NCBI GenBank assembly: GCA_947367565.1
Contig: CANBEI010000002.1
Location: 1-60,888 of the forward strand
Direction of reading: 5' to 3'
Source of the DNA: an uncultured Candidatus Saccharibacteria bacterium
Lineage (GTDB): Bacteria > Patescibacteriota > Saccharimonadia > Saccharimonadales > Saccharimonadaceae
Length of the DNA stretch: 60,888 bases
A program made the position numbers and the translations under genes. Of this stretch, positions 25,025-31,834 are shown one piece after another. Under the pieces are notes generated by a model. The model was not told the origin of the DNA and ran no database searches. It saw only the letters and a list, made by a program, of their open reading frames with translations. Each line of letters begins with the position of its first letter. The first letter of the stretch is position 1.

Positions 25025-25321
25025 ATGGATGAGAAAGATTTTATGGAACTGCTTATAACAGAACGGATGGGAATGCACTGCGAGAAGTTTAAGGAGGACT
25101 ATCCACCCACACCGGAGCAACTGGAAGAGGCAGAAAAAGCCAGTATTGCTCATGACAAAGTATTCTCAGTGCTGGATGCCGAACACCGCAAACTACTGGA
25201 GTTTTGTGAGGATGTGGAAATTGAGGAATCTTCACGAGAAAACAAGTATTATTACAGGGCGGGGATTAAAGATGGGGTAAATCTTGACCGTTTGGTAAAA
25301 CAGATGAAAAGCACTGATTAG
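25025..25321 (+). CDS. Small acidic helical protein, unknown
   Basis: 98 residues from ATG after AAAGGAGGCG. Highly charged and helical (PTPEQLEEAEKASIAHDKVFSVLDAEHRKLLEFCEDVE), ending GVNLDRLVKQMKST. It resembles small Firmicutes element proteins (possibly DUF6809). It sits between fragment B and the template-like fragment C. In diversity-generating retroelements a small helical accessory protein often lies there, but I do not see the Avd signature. Confidence 0.5.
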   Translation: MDEKDFMELLITERMGMHCEKFKEDYPPTPEQLEEAEKASIAHDKVFSVLDAEHRKLLEFCEDVEIEESSRENKYYYRAGIKDGVNLDRLVKQMKSTD

Positions 25322-25329
25322 CTATCTTC

Positions 25330-25831
25330 ATGTATTGGCAGTAGCAATTTCTATAAGCGGCAATATAATCTATGTTAGAATTGAATCGTGGATAGTTTTG
25401 TCCATGGAAACTACTGCCAGCCATTGAGATCAGGCTCCGACTGCCAAAGGTTTTCTAGTTCAAAGATCGTGAAGTTTCTCTTCCTATTATTTCATAGGAA
25501 AACATGGAAGACTGGGATTTAGCTACAGCTATGGCTGCGGCTAAAAATAGCAAACTTCTTCACCTGCGCTTGTTCTGGCTTTTGTCCGTAGCGATGCTAT
25601 CAATGTTAACGATGGTAAGATGTGGAATCTGGGCAACTGGGGTAACGGCTGGTCGCGTACGGCTTTATCATCTACCAACGCCTACAACCTTGCGTTTAAT
25701 CCTACAGAGGTCTACCCATCAAACAACAACAACCGTTGGAACGGTCTCCCCCTCCGCTGAAGTTTTGGCCGGTTTCGGTGCCGATCTTGGAGAAAAGCCC
25801 CTGCTAACTGTAGCGGGGGCTATAATTTTAT
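25330..25831 (+). ncRNA. Candidate template RNA with AAC-rich lectin fragment C
   Basis: A non-coding stretch with TATAAT at 25364, a perfect long-range pair GGCAGTAG..CTACTGCC (25337-25418), then the box TGGCTTTTGTCCGTAGCG (25576), and a strong terminator (AGCCCCTGCTA/TAGCGGGGGCT, 25793-25830). The 184-base core reads in one frame as lectin C-terminus (AFVRSDAINVND.., WSRTALSSTNAYNLAF). AAC/AAT codons stand at exactly the positions that vary in A and B, including four AAC in a row. The frame lacks a start and breaks at CTCCGCTGA. This is how template repeats of diversity-generating retroelements look. Confidence 0.5.
25576..25759 (+). repeat. Template-repeat-like core of fragment C
   Basis: Shares its first 18 bases (TGGCTTTTGTCCGTAGCG) and its end (CCCTCCGCTG) with fragments A and B. 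Between them it differs mostly at, but not only at, its adenines. A and B are therefore relatives and not direct products of this exact template. Confidence 0.55.
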
Positions 25832-25850
25832 AAGTGTTACTGGGGCGAGA

Positions 25851-25875
25851 GATAATACGCAGTTTGCGGATAGTT
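25851..25875 (+). repeat. 25-bp motif, copy 2
   Basis: ATAATACGCAGTTTGCGGAT plus AGTTC follows the terminator of fragment C and matches the motif in front of fragment A. Confidence 0.45.
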
Positions 25876-25917
25876 CGTATATTTTACTTAGCGCAATTTA
25901 TATCCCTTGTGGGTAAT

Positions 25918-26403
25918 TTATTCTTGTTTATAATCCCATCGGCTTCTAATTTTCACACCATGGCTCCTTAAGCAATTAAGAATAGTTTGTGGATTTACGC
26001 CAAACTGTTTCGCAATTTTTTCAGCAGTAATTTCATTTTTATACATTGCAATTACCTCATCCGCATCTAGCCTGGCTTGTACTTTGCTCCTAGTGACGTT
26101 CACACCTTGCCTCCTTAACATATTTGCTATAGTGGTTTTACAGACTCCGAACATTTCTCCTATTTTACGGGTACTCTTTCCGGCTTGATATAAGGAAACT
26201 ATTTCTTGTAATTCATCCTCGTTAAACTCTCTGTGAGTTTGAGTTAAATGTTTTACTGCCAATTCTCCATATTCATCAACTTGTTTGTTGCCAGCCGTGA
26301 TGTTTTCTGATAAAATATGTTCAGGCGGACAATCAGGAAGCTGAGATTTGAATTTCAGTATGGTTTGATATTTTTTGGAGTCAAGCCCTGATAATTCCAC
26401 CAT
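25918..26403 (-). CDS. Protein with two Hin-type helix-turn-helix units
   Basis: 161 residues. The C-terminal two thirds hold two HTH units like the DNA-binding domain of resolvases: FNEDELQEIVSLYQAGKSTRKIGEMFGVCKTTIANMLRRQGV and LDADEVIAMYKNEITAEKIAKQFGVNPQTILNCLRSHGV. There is no catalytic serine domain. Its start codon lies at the inferred right end of the island, so its promoter is outside in host sequence. It could be an excision or directionality factor or a regulator of the island. Confidence 0.6.
   Translation of the reverse strand: MVELSGLDSKKYQTILKFKSQLPDCPPEHILSENITAGNKQVDEYGELAVKHLTQTHREFNEDELQEIVSLYQAGKSTRKIGEMFGVCKTTIANMLRRQGVNVTRSKVQARLDADEVIAMYKNEITAEKIAKQFGVNPQTILNCLRSHGVKIRSRWDYKQE
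26396..26403. other. Inferred right attachment site of the island
   Basis: TTCCACCA resembles the tRNA-Ala end TCTCCACCA at 3760-3768 and marks the change to sequence that appears to be host. Serine recombinase sites share only a very short core, so this is weak evidence on its own. Confidence 0.4.
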
Positions 26404-26516
26404 TCGACTCGCTATAATGGGTCACTTTGGTTTTTCGGAGCCTCGCTCGTCTAAAGACGCGCTTTGTCTCCTCAAAATCCAAATTGCCGCCATTCTAGCA
26501 TCGTCTCTAGCTTCGT
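26404..26516. other. Short host spacer between the two insertions
   Basis: 113 bases between the inferred island end and tRNA-Thr, with a CGTCTAAAGACG hairpin. If both insertions were removed, tRNA-Ala and tRNA-Thr would lie about 115 bases apart. Confidence 0.45.
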
Positions 26517-26591
<75 letters not shown>

Positions 26592-26700
26592 TAAAGAATG
26601 ACTATTTTTATATAATCTTTCATCATACTTTTATGGTGTAAAGGTTCTGTTTATTGTTCCTATGTTATCACTCGCTTATGCTTTTGTCAAGCATAAATTG

Positions 26701-27258
26701 TTAAGTGGAGTGATATTTTTTGTATTGCTCCTCTAAATCATTGTCTACCACATAAGCATACATCATAGTCGTATCTAGCGATCTGTGCCCCATCATGGCG
26801 CTTAAATACCTCATATTACCGTTGTTCCGTAAGAAATTCGTGGCATAGCTATGGCGCAGAGTATGCGGCGTTACATGTTTTACGATTCCTGCCCTACGTG
26901 CGGCGTTTTTGACTAATAGCTCTACGTTAGTTCTGGTCATCCGCTCCTGAGATTGGAATGACACGACTAAAGCATTAGAACGGTCTTTCCTTGCTTCAAG
27001 ATATTGCTCCATGAGTTTTTCAGTGCGCGAGTCAATAAAACATAATCTAACCTTCCCTCCTTTGCCAGTAACGGTAAACTTACGCTGATAAATTTGGTCT
27101 CGGTTGAGGCTGGTAAATTCAGCCAATCGGATTCCGAAGCTATATAGCAATGAGATGACGAATTTAGCTCTTAAATTAGGCGCGCTACTAATCATTCTCG
27201 ACACTTCCTCCTCCGTCAAAAATGTGGGGTTGGCATCCGCTCTCTGAGGCACTGGCAC
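26701..27258 (-). CDS. Tyrosine integrase, catalytic part
   Basis: 185 residues beginning at GTG (MPVPQRADANPTFLTEEEVSRMI). Catalytic residues: Arg in YSFGIRLAEFTSL, Lys in VTGKGGKVRLC, HTLRHSYATNFL (His, Arg), then MGHRSLDTTMMYAYV with His and the nucleophile Tyr. The N-terminal core-binding domain is in a separate frame that ends one base into this start (TAGTG). Compared with typical integrases about 15-20 linker residues are missing. It probably integrates the phage and may also flip the tail segment 950 bp away. Confidence 0.8.
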   Translation of the reverse strand: MPVPQRADANPTFLTEEEVSRMISSAPNLRAKFVISLLYSFGIRLAEFTSLNRDQIYQRKFTVTGKGGKVRLCFIDSRTEKLMEQYLEARKDRSNALVVSFQSQERMTRTNVELLVKNAARRAGIVKHVTPHTLRHSYATNFLRNNGNMRYLSAMMGHRSLDTTMMYAYVVDNDLEEQYKKYHST

Positions 27259-27500
27259 TAAGCGAGTACCCTACGTAATTTTATGATATATCCGCGCACG
27301 GTGTTCGATGATCTTGTTTTGTTAATACATTCTACCCACCTCCGAATATCCTCTATAGTTAAGCTCTCTATAGTTTTATTCTTGAAGAAAGCTGATAGAT
27401 TTTTGGAAACATAATCGTGTGTTTCCTCTGTTCTGGGAGACTGCCTACGCATCCGCATGTAATCATTCTTATACATATTGAATGCTTCCGAAATTAACAT
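27258..27500 (-). CDS. Tyrosine integrase, core-binding part
   Basis: 80 residues with the SAM-like core-binding fold of phage integrases: LISEAFNMYKNDYMRMRRQSPRTEETHDYVSKNLSAFF, then IESLTIEDIRRWVECINKTRSSNTVRGYIIKLRRVLA-stop. The stop TAG overlaps the GTG of the catalytic part by one base, so the two halves could be translated in tandem and work as two chains. Alternatively the gene has suffered a deletion. Confidence 0.7.
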   Translation of the reverse strand: MLISEAFNMYKNDYMRMRRQSPRTEETHDYVSKNLSAFFKNKTIESLTIEDIRRWVECINKTRSSNTVRGYIIKLRRVLA

Positions 27501-27566
27501 AAAAATACTCCTCCCACCGCTTAAGGTTTGATATTGCGAGGGGAGGAGTTGAACCTTTTTGAGATA

Positions 27567-27941
27567 TTAGGCTGCCGAGTAGGCGTGGCGATAGTATTGC
27601 CGCTTCGCCTTTTGTTCCTGGTAAAGTCGTGATTTTACCAGTTGTTTGTAGCAGAGCTTATTAAACCGTGCTGCCGGACATCTTATTCCTGGCTGAGTCG
27701 CCATTTTAAGCGCCCAATCAATGTAGTTGCTGCTAATAAATCGTACTACGTCACAAAATAGTGCGCGACCGGCGTCTGAGCCAAGTTGCTTAACGATGTC
27801 GTCTACTCTGGCATCGACTAGTTCTTCCGCTAGCGCCTCTTTCCTAATTGCTCCACTCAATGTCATTGTCATTGGAGATTTCTTTAGAAATCTACCATTG
27901 CCATTGTCAATGAGTTCATTGATTCCCTGTACGCTCCCCAT
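27567..27941 (-). CDS. Unknown protein upstream of integrase
   Basis: 124 residues from ATG after CAGGAGGTAG. Helical, with a basic end (CYKQLVKSRLYQEQKAKRQYYRHAYSAA). No family is recognised. Its place between the invertible segment and the integrase suggests a recombination helper or regulator. That is inference from position. Confidence 0.5.
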   Translation of the reverse strand: MGSVQGINELIDNGNGRFLKKSPMTMTLSGAIRKEALAEELVDARVDDIVKQLGSDAGRALFCDVVRFISSNYIDWALKMATQPGIRCPAARFNKLCYKQLVKSRLYQEQKAKRQYYRHAYSAA

Positions 27942-28096
27942 ATCTACCTCCTGTTAAATTATTGCACCAAAAAGCCCGACCGCTCGTCATCACGGCTTTT
28001 GGTTGTTTGCTTTCGTGGGTTCACAAAAACATTATGTACGGTTAGACGTGATTCGAGCGCGACCTGCGTCTGAGCCGAGTTGTACCTATGGAGCCT

Positions 28097-28184
28097 AAAA
28101 AGCCCCAACCTCTCATCGAGAGGCGGGGCTTCAAAGTTCGTTATCTTATGCTTCTATAATAGCGCACTTTAGTCTCATTGTCAA
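28097..28184 (-). promoter_or_regulatory. Promoter followed at once by a terminator, upstream of the integrase operon
   Basis: On the minus strand TTGACA (28184-28179) and TATTAT (28161-28156) have 17-bp spacing. Transcription would begin near 28149 and meet a strong hairpin (GAAGCCCCGCCTCTC / GAGAGGTTGGGGC then TTTTT) after about 18 bases. The terminator also closes the tail operon. The promoter could give a 55-base RNA or be attenuated. Confidence 0.55.
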
Positions 28185-28204
28185 TAGTGGCTAGTCTACT
28201 TTTC

Positions 28205-28231
28205 AATGTCGCACAACGTTGATTGGGAGAC
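28205..28231 (+). repeat. 27-bp inverted repeat, left crossover site of invertible segment
   Basis: Perfect inverted copy of 28882-28908. Inside it two near-symmetric 10-base half-sites (TGTCGCACAA and TTGGGAGACA-like) flank a 6-base asymmetric spacer CGTTGA. This is the layout of a tyrosine-recombinase crossover site. Confidence 0.85.
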
Positions 28232-28517
28232 GTTTGGAGAGACGATAACGGTTAAGAAATATAGTTTAACCTTACAATCTAATCCCTACGTAGCGCCGTT
28301 CACGGCACAACATTATATTGATTTGGCACCCGATATGAAAACTTATGGCACGCCAATCGCGGTATCAGCGCGTGGCGGAAGTGGTGAAGGTATACCAGCC
28401 TATATAGATTACAGCAGTAAAAGAGTTAATGTAACAGGTATGGCCGAGCGGTCCAAGGCAACGGCCTGCGTTACATTTGCCAAGAGCGATATTGTGCAGC
28501 TCCTTACTGCTCAATAG
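28206..28517 (+). CDS. Silent alternative C-terminus of the tail protein
   Basis: The frame starts MSHNVDWETFGETITVKKYS, sharing residues MSHNVDWET and their exact DNA with residues 188-196 of the tail gene on the other strand. There is no ribosome binding site in front. Inversion between the 27-bp repeats would join this end in frame to the first 187 residues of the tail protein, giving about 290 residues ending DIVQLLTAQ. It is thus a stored tip, not an independent gene. Confidence 0.8.
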   Translation: MSHNVDWETFGETITVKKYSLTLQSNPYVAPFTAQHYIDLAPDMKTYGTPIAVSARGGSGEGIPAYIDYSSKRVNVTGMAERSKATACVTFAKSDIVQLLTAQ

Positions 28518-28559
28518 TTGTTCGCGTTAGATAAATACGGTCTATGAAAACTCGAATTT

Positions 28560-29468
28560 CTAAACCCATTTTCCCGGGATGAAATAGCCTCGCCTAAAGT
28601 TCCAGTTCGGATTATTACCACTAATCTCAATTACATCACCTTTTGCAACCGGTATTATGCCGTAGACGGCATTTGGCGTAGCTCCGTTGCTACCTTTAAT
28701 TTCCGTGATATAATCAACGATTTGCTTACCGTTAACTTTTACAATCACCTCGGTCTGATTAAAGGTATAAGCATTGAGATTGAGAGACACCCACCCGTTG
28801 CCAGGAACAGTGAGGATACCTCCACCGGTGATAAGGTTGTCTGTACTCATATTCGCATAGTCAGGAACAAAAGCTTTCATTGTCTCCCAATCAACGTTGT
28901 GCGACATTATTTTACCTGCCAAAGTCGCTCTTTGGATACCGATATTGGTGTTCGTAATTGTCGTTGCGTTTGACGCAACCGTTACATTCGCAATGACGCC
29001 GTAGCAGGCCTGTGAGCCGGTAGCGCCATCCGCAGTAATCGCTGTCCGGATTTCCGTTTCGGTAGGGGGTATAGGGTTGGCCGACGCTGCGCCATTGACG
29101 ATGATGAGGCCGCAAGACGCTGGACTACCCGTTACGTTACTTTGGTTGGTTGCGAGCGACAAGTCGTCCGTATACGCAACAATACTGGAAATACGCGAAT
29201 TGGATGCAGGTGTCGTGAGCGTAATCGCTTGCTGGCCGACGAGGTCGAGTGCAATGCGATACCCGGCCGGATTCTTCGCCAAGACGACGTCCGGGCAGCT
29301 TGGCGTGCCGCCGATCAAGACGTTCAGGTCAGCCACCGTATTTGGGATTACGCCGTTACCGTCCAGCAAACCATCAGTAAACCCTTGACACCAACCGTTT
29401 GCTTCATAGATACTTGCGCGACCGCCGCGCCGCGCTCGTACTCGTACAATATCACCAGGATTCGTCAT
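28560..29468 (-). CDS. Phage tail-tip / receptor-binding protein with switchable C-terminus
   Basis: 302 residues. The N-terminal 187 residues include a shaft-like part with SNSRISSIVAYTDDLSL, like structural proteins that attach to the baseplate. The C-terminal 115 residues (from MKAFVPDYANMSTDN to GYFIPGKWV) form a separate beta-rich tip. The boundary between the two coincides with one of the 27-bp inverted repeats. An alternative tip is stored in reverse next to it. The gene follows the endolysin gene by two bases. Confidence 0.75.
   Translation of the reverse strand: MTNPGDIVRVRARRGGRASIYEANGWCQGFTDGLLDGNGVIPNTVADLNVLIGGTPSCPDVVLAKNPAGYRIALDLVGQQAITLTTPASNSRISSIVAYTDDLSLATNQSNVTGSPASCGLIIVNGAASANPIPPTETEIRTAITADGATGSQACYGVIANVTVASNATTITNTNIGIQRATLAGKIMSHNVDWETMKAFVPDYANMSTDNLITGGGILTVPGNGWVSLNLNAYTFNQTEVIVKVNGKQIVDYITEIKGSNGATPNAVYGIIPVAKGDVIEISGNNPNWNFRRGYFIPGKWV
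28882..28908 (-). repeat. 27-bp inverted repeat, right crossover site of invertible segment
   Basis: Lies inside the tail gene, at codons for IMSHNVDWET. It is the reverse complement of 28205-28231. Confidence 0.85.
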
Positions 29469-29470
29469 GC

Positions 29471-30469
29471 CTACTCCTCCACCCGATGTTCAATATCATC
29501 GTTATAGTACAATCCATAGCCCGTACCACTCGTCCAGCCATCGTAGACGCTCTGGCCGGGCTTGATGACGAGGCTATACCAAGTTTTCGCATAGGCATCC
29601 ATGGCTTCGCCATATTGAACGGTGTTTTCGCATTCGAGCATGATTTTGCTCATAGTGTCGCCCTGCTCGACATGCCACTGGACGCAGCCGCTGACGGGGA
29701 TTTCTGGCTGCGGTTCGGGTTCTGGAGCCGGATCAGGTTTGACGTAAGTCTTTGGTCGGAAAGCGCCACGGAAAGTCTTGAGAGACATATTAATGATGTT
29801 GGCTGACGAGCCGCCACCAATACAGCTTGAGCCGCCTTGATTCTCTCCAAGTAGAGCAACGTAGCCATTGTTGTAGTAGCCAAGGCTCATCCCAACGTGA
29901 CCGTATTGGCCACCAGAGAAAATCACCCAGTCGCCCGGTTGGAGCTGAGTAGCATCAGTAATAAGTACATAATCATCGCCCGCATTATAATCGCGCGCAT
30001 CCCAGAGACCATACGCTGCGCCCGTGCCATTTGTCGAGAGCCAACGCCCAGTGTAGTTATAGTGAAAGTCGGCGAAGAGGTCGACGCACTGTGCGCCATA
30101 GAGACCGTCTAAGTCGATACATTTACCGAGGACGGCGTTCTTATAGGCGTCTGGGCTCGAGATGTCGTGATACTCTCCGCGTCCGAAATCCAGCTTCTCT
30201 TCGTCAATCGCCTGCTTCCCGTCGATGCTCTCAACGGTCGGTGCGGCTAGTTCTTCAATCTCGCCCTCGGCATTCTCGACAAGCGTTGGCACTTGCTCGT
30301 CGGACAGCTCGATAGCGTAGTCGGTCTCTATCGTGATATCGCCGTCTGGTGCGATGTTAAGACCGATGCCGGAGCCAGCGAGTAAGCCGAGCAATAGAAT
30401 GGCTACAGCGCTAATAATCGATTTTAGGTTGATATTGTAGAGATTAAGTTTTGACACCAACTTTCCCAT
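29471..30469 (-). CDS. CHAP endolysin with N-terminal membrane anchor and LysM-like end
   Basis: 332 residues. A hydrophobic helix (IISAVAILLLGLLAGSGIGL, about 15-35) may export or tether it. An acidic linker is followed by a CHAP domain with catalytic Cys in GAQCVDLFADF and His in YGHVGMSLGYY (about 117-230). After a Pro-rich linker (PDPAPEPEPQPEIPV) comes a LysM-like segment (WHVEQGDTMSKIMLECE ... VIKPGQSVYDGW). It would cleave peptidoglycan cross-links or amides for release. Unlike the host CHAP-fold protein, both catalytic residues are present. Confidence 0.85.
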   Translation of the reverse strand: MGKLVSKLNLYNINLKSIISAVAILLLGLLAGSGIGLNIAPDGDITIETDYAIELSDEQVPTLVENAEGEIEELAAPTVESIDGKQAIDEEKLDFGRGEYHDISSPDAYKNAVLGKCIDLDGLYGAQCVDLFADFHYNYTGRWLSTNGTGAAYGLWDARDYNAGDDYVLITDATQLQPGDWVIFSGGQYGHVGMSLGYYNNGYVALLGENQGGSSCIGGGSSANIINMSLKTFRGAFRPKTYVKPDPAPEPEPQPEIPVSGCVQWHVEQGDTMSKIMLECENTVQYGEAMDAYAKTWYSLVIKPGQSVYDGWTSGTGYGLYYNDDIEHRVEE

Positions 30470-30526
30470 AACAGTCTCCTGCTTAGATAATAAAAGCAGT
30501 TGGTGTATTGGTTAAATTATACCACA

Positions 30527-30913
30527 CTAGGAGATTCTCGTAAAAGTACCAGCCGTAGTCCCAAGGGCTGTAACTTGAAGTTCTACAGTGGTAGTTTCCA
30601 GTAAGGCGCCGGGGAGCATAGCAACTAGCATCAGGGTGCCGTCACCATTTTGCGGGCTGACATAGTAGGAGCATGGCCATTTTAGACCAGTAGTTTCAGC
30701 CGCGAGGGTGATGAGATTATTCTGTCCTAAATTCTTATCTGGTGTGAACTTCACTCTAACAGTAGTTGTCACATTAGCTGGTAGAGTAACACCAAATACT
30801 TGTGATTTGTTGACGGTGAATTGTACCAGTGATCCAGCGACCGGGAAGGTTGCCTTGAGGGATTTTATCAAACTTTCTAGCGTATTAAGACGCTGCTCTA
30901 CGGTTCTACTCAT
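30527..30913 (-). CDS. Phage tail-associated protein, coiled-coil N-terminus
   Basis: 128 residues from the ATG overlapping the upstream stop (ATGA); the ORF track starts 30 codons too early. It opens MSRTVEQRLNTLESLIKSLK, parallel to MARVEQQLTTLEYEANAQ of the next gene upstream, then a beta-rich body. Probably a baseplate or fibre component made together with its neighbour. No exact family known. Confidence 0.6.
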   Translation of the reverse strand: MSRTVEQRLNTLESLIKSLKATFPVAGSLVQFTVNKSQVFGVTLPANVTTTVRVKFTPDKNLGQNNLITLAAETTGLKWPCSYYVSPQNGDGTLMLVAMLPGALLETTTVELQVTALGTTAGTFTRIS

Positions 30914-31341
30914 GATGTCATACTCTCTACGCTTAAAGATCCTCTGACGAGTGACTGCACCTGAAAATGATAATGGGTTGCTTCCCAAGTTCCAGACTGC
31001 CAACTACCGGACTGAACCTTGGGTTGATTGGTCACAATCCAGCGCGCGCCGCCTTTATATACCGTACGACGGATATTCGGTGCAGAATCGGCGTCAGTGC
31101 TAAGCTCGAGTGTCGCTAACGTATTAGCGCCGCTTTCAGTATCCAATGTAACGATAACGCGCTCGATCCCGTTTTCCGTCCTACCTGCCGCTCCATAAGT
31201 CATCTGTAGCTCGTTACGTGTAGTTGTGAAGTCGGCGCCGACGGTAAAGACTGGCAACGAGGTTGCAGCCTGCTCGTAGGCTACCTTTTGAGCGTTAGCT
31301 TCATATTCTAGTGTGGTTAGTTGTTGCTCTACTCTAGCCAT
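30910..31341 (-). CDS. Phage tail-associated protein
   Basis: 143 residues. A short N-terminal heptad-like helix (VEQQLTTLEYEANAQKVAYEQ) precedes a beta-rich domain with RTVYKGGARWIVTNQPKVQSG. It resembles the next gene in layout, suggesting a duplicated accessory baseplate protein. Coupled by overlapping start and stop to both neighbours. Confidence 0.6.
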   Translation of the reverse strand: MARVEQQLTTLEYEANAQKVAYEQAATSLPVFTVGADFTTTRNELQMTYGAAGRTENGIERVIVTLDTESGANTLATLELSTDADSAPNIRRTVYKGGARWIVTNQPKVQSGSWQSGTWEATHYHFQVQSLVRGSLSVESMTS

Positions 31342-31834
31342 AAACTCTCTCCAATGTTAATTTGCCTTCAACCGGTGACAAGGCTTGAACGTTGAGCGTG
31401 ACAGTTGCTTGCGCATTGCTAGTCAATGTATACCAATAGTTATTAGCGTCGATTGCGTAAACGACGTAGTTACTCCCGGTTTCTATGATATGACCTGTAA
31501 AACACCGCTCGTACCACGCCTCAACGTCACGTCCGGTGATTGAGTAGCCGAGCGCAACATATTGCTGTCTGAGGTTCGGGTTGACAGTGTAATCAAACGC
31601 AAAGTCGACATACGGCGTTAAGTTTACGCCATCAGTACGAGTAAATCGCGCCAAAAAGCGAGCAAAGATCATGTTGTTCAGAATCGGCTCGTAGTCATGG
31701 ACAATACCGGAAATCGTTCCGCCGGGCGTTGTTTCCGGATGAGTGAGTGCGCCATAGTTCAGTGGGCTAGACACTTTATAAGCATTTAGTTCATTCCTAA
31801 GTTTAACTAGCCGGTGCTGGGTATTATCAAACAT
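31334..31834 (-). CDS. Phage tail/baseplate protein
   Basis: 166 residues from MFDNTQHRLVKLRNELNAYK; the 279-residue ORF in the track has a spurious N-terminus in the shadow of the upstream gene. An N-terminal helix is followed by a beta-rich region (VDFAFDYTVNPNLRQQYVALGY). It overlaps the upstream gene by eight bases. Likely part of the tail tip. Confidence 0.6.
   Translation of the reverse strand: MFDNTQHRLVKLRNELNAYKVSSPLNYGALTHPETTPGGTISGIVHDYEPILNNMIFARFLARFTRTDGVNLTPYVDFAFDYTVNPNLRQQYVALGYSITGRDVEAWYERCFTGHIIETGSNYVVYAIDANNYWYTLTSNAQATVTLNVQALSPVEGKLTLERVYG

Larger units (their letters stand above)
3769..26403. mobile_element. Integrative (probably mobilizable) island in tRNA-Ala
   Basis: The left end is fixed by the serine recombinase frame running into tRNA-Ala. 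The right end is inferred at about 26396-26403, where TCCACCA (the tRNA end) recurs at the start of the HTH gene and apparent host sequence begins, 113 bases before tRNA-Thr. Contents include recombinase, replication-relaxation protein, VirD4/TraG-type ATPase, two DNA methyltransferases, and cargo. No relaxase of a familiar class or mating-channel genes are seen, so I call it mobilizable rather than self-conjugative. Confidence 0.65.

Noticed and set aside
20405-25759. Fragments A and B as direct mutagenised copies of fragment C
   Set aside because: They also differ at third bases and at non-adenine positions, so they are relatives of C and not its recent products.
25504-25833. 109-residue ORF across fragment C
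   Set aside because: It is in a different frame from the lectin-like sequence and has no ribosome binding site.
28440-28490. tRNA-Leu/Ser-like D-arm sequence (GGCCGAGCGGTCCAAGGC)
   Set aside because: No acceptor or T arm can be closed around it and it lies in the silent tail end, which explains it as coding sequence.
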